The notes beneath the pieces were generated by a model. It saw only the letters and a list, made by a program, of their open reading frames with translations, made no database searches and was not told the origin of the DNA. Shown here one piece after another: positions 61,013 to 64,000 of a stretch of 64,000 nucleotides of DNA. The first letter of the stretch is position 1; the number at the start of each line of letters is the position of its first letter. Source of the stretch: Sinosporangium siamense (GTDB taxonomy: Bacteria; Actinomycetota; Actinomycetes; Streptosporangiales; Streptosporangiaceae); contig NZ_BOOW01000031.1 in assembly GCF_016863435.1 (NCBI RefSeq), positions 1-64,000 of the forward strand, read 5' to 3'. The translations under genes were made by a program, and so were the position numbers.

Positions 61013-62217
61013 CCGGGGAGCGGATCGGCGTCGTCGGCGCGGGCATCCTCGGCCTCGCGATCGCCAGGGAGTTCGCCCGTGTCCACGGCGCCGAGGTGAC
61101 GGTGCTGGACAAGGAGGACCGCGTCGCGGCCCACCAGACCGGCCGCAACAGCGGTGTCGTGCACGCCGGGATCTACTACACCCCGGGTTCGCTCAAGGCC
61201 AGGTTGTGCCGTGAGGGCATGGCGATGTTGAAGGCCTACTGCGCCGAGCACGCTCTGCCGTACGACGAGGTGGGCAAACTGGTCGTCGCCGTTGACTCGA
61301 CCGAGCGCGCGGGGCTGCGGCGGGTCGCGGAGCGGGCGCGGGCCAACGGCGTGCCGGGCATCGCGGTGCTCGACGGGCTCGGGCTGCGGGAGATCGAGCC
61401 GCACGCGATCGGGGTGGGAGCGGTGCATTCGCCGCACACCGCGATCACCGATTTCGCGGCGGTCGCCCGCCGCGTCGCCGCCGACGTCGAGGACAACGGG
61501 GGTTCGGTACGGCTGTCGCATCCGGTGCGCGCGATCCGGGAGGGTTCGCGTGGTGTGCGGGTGCGGGCGGGTGACGCGGAGTTCACTTTCGACAGGCTTG
61601 TCGTGTGCGCGGGGCTGGGCACGGACTCGGTGGCGCGCATGACCGGACGCGCGGGTGACGTGCGTATTGTGCCCTTCAGGGGGGAATTTCATAGACTGCT
61701 GGGATCTGCGCGTGATCTCGTAAATGGGTTGATCTACCCGGTTCCAGATCCCCGTTACCCATTCCTCGGAGTGCATCTCACCCGTAGGGTGGACGGCGAG
61801 GTGCTGGTCGGGCCCAACGCGGTCATGGCGCTCGCCTACGAAGGCTACTCCTGGGGGCGCGTCGTCCCCTCGGAGTTGCGGGACATCCTGGCCTGGGAGG
61901 GCACCCGGCGCATGGCGGTCAAACATTGGCGTACCGGGCTATCCGAGGTTTACGGCTCCCTGGCTAAAAGGGCGTTCCTCGCCGGCGCGCAGCGGTTTGT
62001 GCCCGCGCTCTCCAAAGACGACCTCGCCCCGGCAGACGGCGGCGTGCGTGCCCAGGCCGTCGCCAGAGACGGCGGGCTTCTCGATGACTTCTCCATTGAT
62101 GTGCACGGTGACGTGGTTCTCGTGCGCAACGCGCCGTCCCCTGCGGCGACGTCCAGTCTGGCGATCGCCCGGCATGTGGCGTCCGTCGTCTTGTCGAAGG
62201 GCCACGGCACCAATTGA
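61009..62217 (+). CDS. lhgO: L-2-hydroxyglutarate oxidase
   Basis: A 402-aa FAD-dependent oxidase of the DAO family that oxidises L-2-hydroxyglutarate to 2-oxoglutarate. It has the dinucleotide motif GVVGAGILGLAIARE (6-20), the QTGRNSGVVHAGIYY signature of LhgO, RIVPFRGEF and YPVPDPRYPFLGVHLTRR. Length fits. It is 38 bases upstream of the response-regulator gene on the same strand; the pairing seems accidental, since the function is metabolite repair. Confidence 0.93.
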   Translation: MTGERIGVVGAGILGLAIAREFARVHGAEVTVLDKEDRVAAHQTGRNSGVVHAGIYYTPGSLKARLCREGMAMLKAYCAEHALPYDEVGKLVVAVDSTERAGLRRVAERARANGVPGIAVLDGLGLREIEPHAIGVGAVHSPHTAITDFAAVARRVAADVEDNGGSVRLSHPVRAIREGSRGVRVRAGDAEFTFDRLVVCAGLGTDSVARMTGRAGDVRIVPFRGEFHRLLGSARDLVNGLIYPVPDPRYPFLGVHLTRRVDGEVLVGPNAVMALAYEGYSWGRVVPSELRDILAWEGTRRMAVKHWRTGLSEVYGSLAKRAFLAGAQRFVPALSKDDLAPADGGVRAQAVARDGGLLDDFSIDVHGDVVLVRNAPSPAATSSLAIARHVASVVLSKGHGTN

Positions 62218-62255
62218 CCACCGGAATTCTCCCAGTAGGGGGTGAAGATAGGGAC

Positions 62256-62960
62256 GTGACCGACTCTCCGGAGGCACGACTCCTCATCGTCGAGGATGAG
62301 CCCAACATCCTCGAGTTATTGGCCGCGAGCCTCAGATTCGCGGGATTTGACGTTAAAACTGCCGGCACCGGGTTGGAAGCCGTCTCTGCCGTACAACGTC
62401 ACCGGCCCGACCTTGTTGTGCTGGACGTGATGTTGCCGGACATGGATGGGTTCGATGTTGTTCGCAGATTGAGGGGTGGCGGGACACACACGCCCGTGGT
62501 CTTCCTGACCGCGAGAGACGGCACCGAAGACAAGATCCGCGGCCTGACACTGGGCGGCGACGACTATGTGACCAAGCCTTTCAGCCTCGAAGAGGTGATC
62601 GCCCGCATCCGGGCGGTGTTGCGGCGCACCGCGGGTGGCCCCTTCACCCCGCCGCCCCGGCTGACGTTCGCCGACATCGAACTCGACGAGGAGAGTCACG
62701 AGGCGTGGAGAGGAGGAAGGGCCGTCTCGCTCTCGCCAACCGAGTTCAAGCTATTGCGTTATTTCATGGCCAACGCGGGACGTGTGTTGTCGAAGGCTCA
62801 GATCCTCGACCACGTATGGGATTACGACTTCCGAGGTGATGCGGGGATCGTGGAGTCCTACGTCTCCGTGCTCCGCCGCAAGATCGACAACCGTGAGCCC
62901 CGGCTTATCCACACCCTGCGCGGTGTCGGCTACGTACTGCGGTTGCCGCCGGGGTCGTGA
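62256..62960 (+). CDS. OmpR-family response regulator
   Basis: A 234-aa two-component regulator. The receiver domain (1-120) has acidic residues Glu13/Asp14, phosphoacceptor Asp57 in VVLDVMLPD, and Lys in YVTKPF near 107. The winged-helix effector domain (about 140-232) includes LSPTEFKLLRYFMANAGRVL and VSVLRRKI and the end RGVGYVLRL. The GTG at 62256 is the likely start; a TTG at 62214 is in frame. It is coupled to the sensor kinase by TGATG overlap. Confidence 0.95.
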   Translation: MTDSPEARLLIVEDEPNILELLAASLRFAGFDVKTAGTGLEAVSAVQRHRPDLVVLDVMLPDMDGFDVVRRLRGGGTHTPVVFLTARDGTEDKIRGLTLGGDDYVTKPFSLEEVIARIRAVLRRTAGGPFTPPPRLTFADIELDEESHEAWRGGRAVSLSPTEFKLLRYFMANAGRVLSKAQILDHVWDYDFRGDAGIVESYVSVLRRKIDNREPRLIHTLRGVGYVLRLPPGS

Positions 62961-64000
62961 TGCCCACCCGGCTCAGGCGGCTCTCGGTCCGCACACCCCT
63001 CAGGATCAAGCTGATCGCCGCCGTGCTGGCCCTGATGGTGACCGGCCTCGCCGCCGTCGGCCTGGGCAGTGTGTCGCTGCTGGACGAGCACCTGATCGAC
63101 CGGGTGGACACCCGCATCGACGAGGTGGAGAACCGGGTCCTCTGGCGTGTGATCCGCTATCCCAAGAACGACCCCAGCCGTGTCTGGATGCCGCACGACG
63201 CGATCGTGCGCGTCACCGACGCCGACGGCAGGACCACGTTCTCCTCGAAGGGCGGGGACGTCTCGGGGCTGCCCGAGCCCAACCTTCAGGGCGTGCCGTA
63301 CCACGAACCCCAGACGGTCGACTCCATCACAGGCGAGGACCAGTGGCGGGTGAAACTGCAACCGTCCGACGGCGGGGCGGTCATCATGGTGGCCCTGACG
63401 ATGGCGGATGTCAGCCAGACCACCGGCACCCTCGCGGGTTTCGTCCTGCTCGGCGGCGTCGCGGTGCTGGTGACGCTCGCCTCCGTCGGCATCGTGATCG
63501 TACGGCGGAGCCTGCGCCCGCTGTCCGAGATCGAGCGCACGGCGGAGGCCATCGCGGCCGGCGATCTCAGCCGCCGGGTGCCGTTGGGGGAGGGCGACAC
63601 CGAGGTGGGCCGCCTCGCCCGCGCCATCAACGGCATGTTGTCGCAGATCGAGGCGGCCTTCCTGGCACGCTCGAACTCCGAGTCCGCGGCCAAGCGCTCC
63701 GAGGAGCGGATGCGTCAGTTCGTGGCCGACGCCTCCCACGAACTGCGCACCCCGCTCACCTCGATCAGAGGATTCGCGGAGTACTACCGGCAGAACTCCA
63801 GCGCCGACGTGGGCGAGCTGATGTATCGCGTCGAGACGCAGGCCGCGCGTATGGGCCTGCTCGTCGACGACCTGCTTCTGCTCGCCCGCCTCGACCAGCA
63901 GCGCCCGCTGGAGACCCACCCGGTGGACCTGCTCGCCATCGCGGCCGACTCCATGCACGACGCCCGCCTGCTCGCGCCGGAGCGCGAGGTGTCCCTGGAG
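62960..64000 (+). CDS. Sensor histidine kinase (partial at window end)
   Basis: The first 347 residues of an OmpR-partner kinase. A first membrane helix (about 16-38), an extracellular sensor of about 110 residues, a second helix (about 155-177), a HAMP domain (RRSLRPLSEIERTAEAIAAG, to about 230), then HisKA with DASHELRTPLTSI (phospho-His near 262). The catalytic ATPase domain lies outside the window. The start overlaps the regulator stop by 1 base. Signal unknown. Confidence 0.93.
   Translation, partial: MPTRLRRLSVRTPLRIKLIAAVLALMVTGLAAVGLGSVSLLDEHLIDRVDTRIDEVENRVLWRVIRYPKNDPSRVWMPHDAIVRVTDADGRTTFSSKGGDVSGLPEPNLQGVPYHEPQTVDSITGEDQWRVKLQPSDGGAVIMVALTMADVSQTTGTLAGFVLLGGVAVLVTLASVGIVIVRRSLRPLSEIERTAEAIAAGDLSRRVPLGEGDTEVGRLARAINGMLSQIEAAFLARSNSESAAKRSEERMRQFVADASHELRTPLTSIRGFAEYYRQNSSADVGELMYRVETQAARMGLLVDDLLLLARLDQQRPLETHPVDLLAIAADSMHDARLLAPEREVSLE

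Noticed and set aside
60418-61926. A 502-codon open frame on the minus strand opposite lhgO
   Set aside because: It is antisense to lhgO and the epimerase remnant, is rich in Arg/His/Pro, and matches no family. High GC makes long false frames common.

Overview
The window is 64 kb of very GC-rich DNA with dense genes, many GTG starts, strong third-position GC bias and families typical of Actinobacteria: SepF, a CtpE-like P-type ATPase, bacterial XPB, DUF3027, DUF3263, DUF2530, CIRCE-controlled groEL, and a SAM riboswitch on thrC. The mix fits a sporulating, Streptosporangiales-like actinobacterium. That placement is inference; no rRNA or other decisive marker is present. I found no tRNA, rRNA, CRISPR array, insertion sequence or prophage.

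Layout. 1-1403 is gene-free and holds terminators and a G-run motif. 1404-4260 has a SepF paralogue, an unknown membrane protein and an ArsR/SRPBCC operon. 4410-9719 (all minus) holds argS, a CtpE-like ATPase and plsX. 10205-11527 is an orphan KamA-type radical SAM protein. 12150-14267 encodes an unusual secreted protein built from five-residue repeats. 14720-17414 (minus) has a 53-aa ORF under a LexA-like box, a PEBP protein and a TagGH-type polysaccharide exporter. 18043-23843 is a complete five-gene oligopeptide ABC transporter operon. 24098-26595 (minus) has two related small secreted proteins and a subtilisin-like protease with an inserted pentapeptide tract. 27087-30629 holds DUF3263, otsB, a secreted unknown and otsA. 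30890-33303 is an ECF sigma factor, then a SAM-I riboswitch, thrC and a ThiS/MoaD-like protein ending in GGC. 34780-40865 has a cold-shock gene, two CIRCE operators, an orphan groEL, repeat DNA, a HelD-family ATPase and a small membrane protein. 41558-57850 is a housekeeping block (XPB, DUF4190, Helicase_C_3 protein, long CspB, MFS, DUF3027, a Sacsin/Hsp90-like ATPase, two decayed GyrI-like genes, DUF2530, MarR, MFS, ThpR). From memory its order resembles the mycobacterial Rv0861c-Rv0883c neighbourhood. 57861-64000 has an aldo/keto reductase, an anchored secreted protein, an epimerase remnant, lhgO and a two-component system whose kinase runs off the end.

Shared themes are stress and proteostasis (CIRCE/groEL, trehalose synthesis, cold shock, HelD, XPB, Hsp90-like ATPase), envelope and secretion (exporter, protease, repeat protein), and many short tandem repeats confined to intergenic DNA. 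The most interesting points are the pentapeptide-repeat secreted protein, the six-copy 16-bp array before the Sacsin-like ATPase gene, the protease with a pentapeptide insert, the ThiS-like protein with an encoded terminal cysteine, the LexA-like box before the 53-aa ORF, and three pseudogenes visible only by reading across frames.
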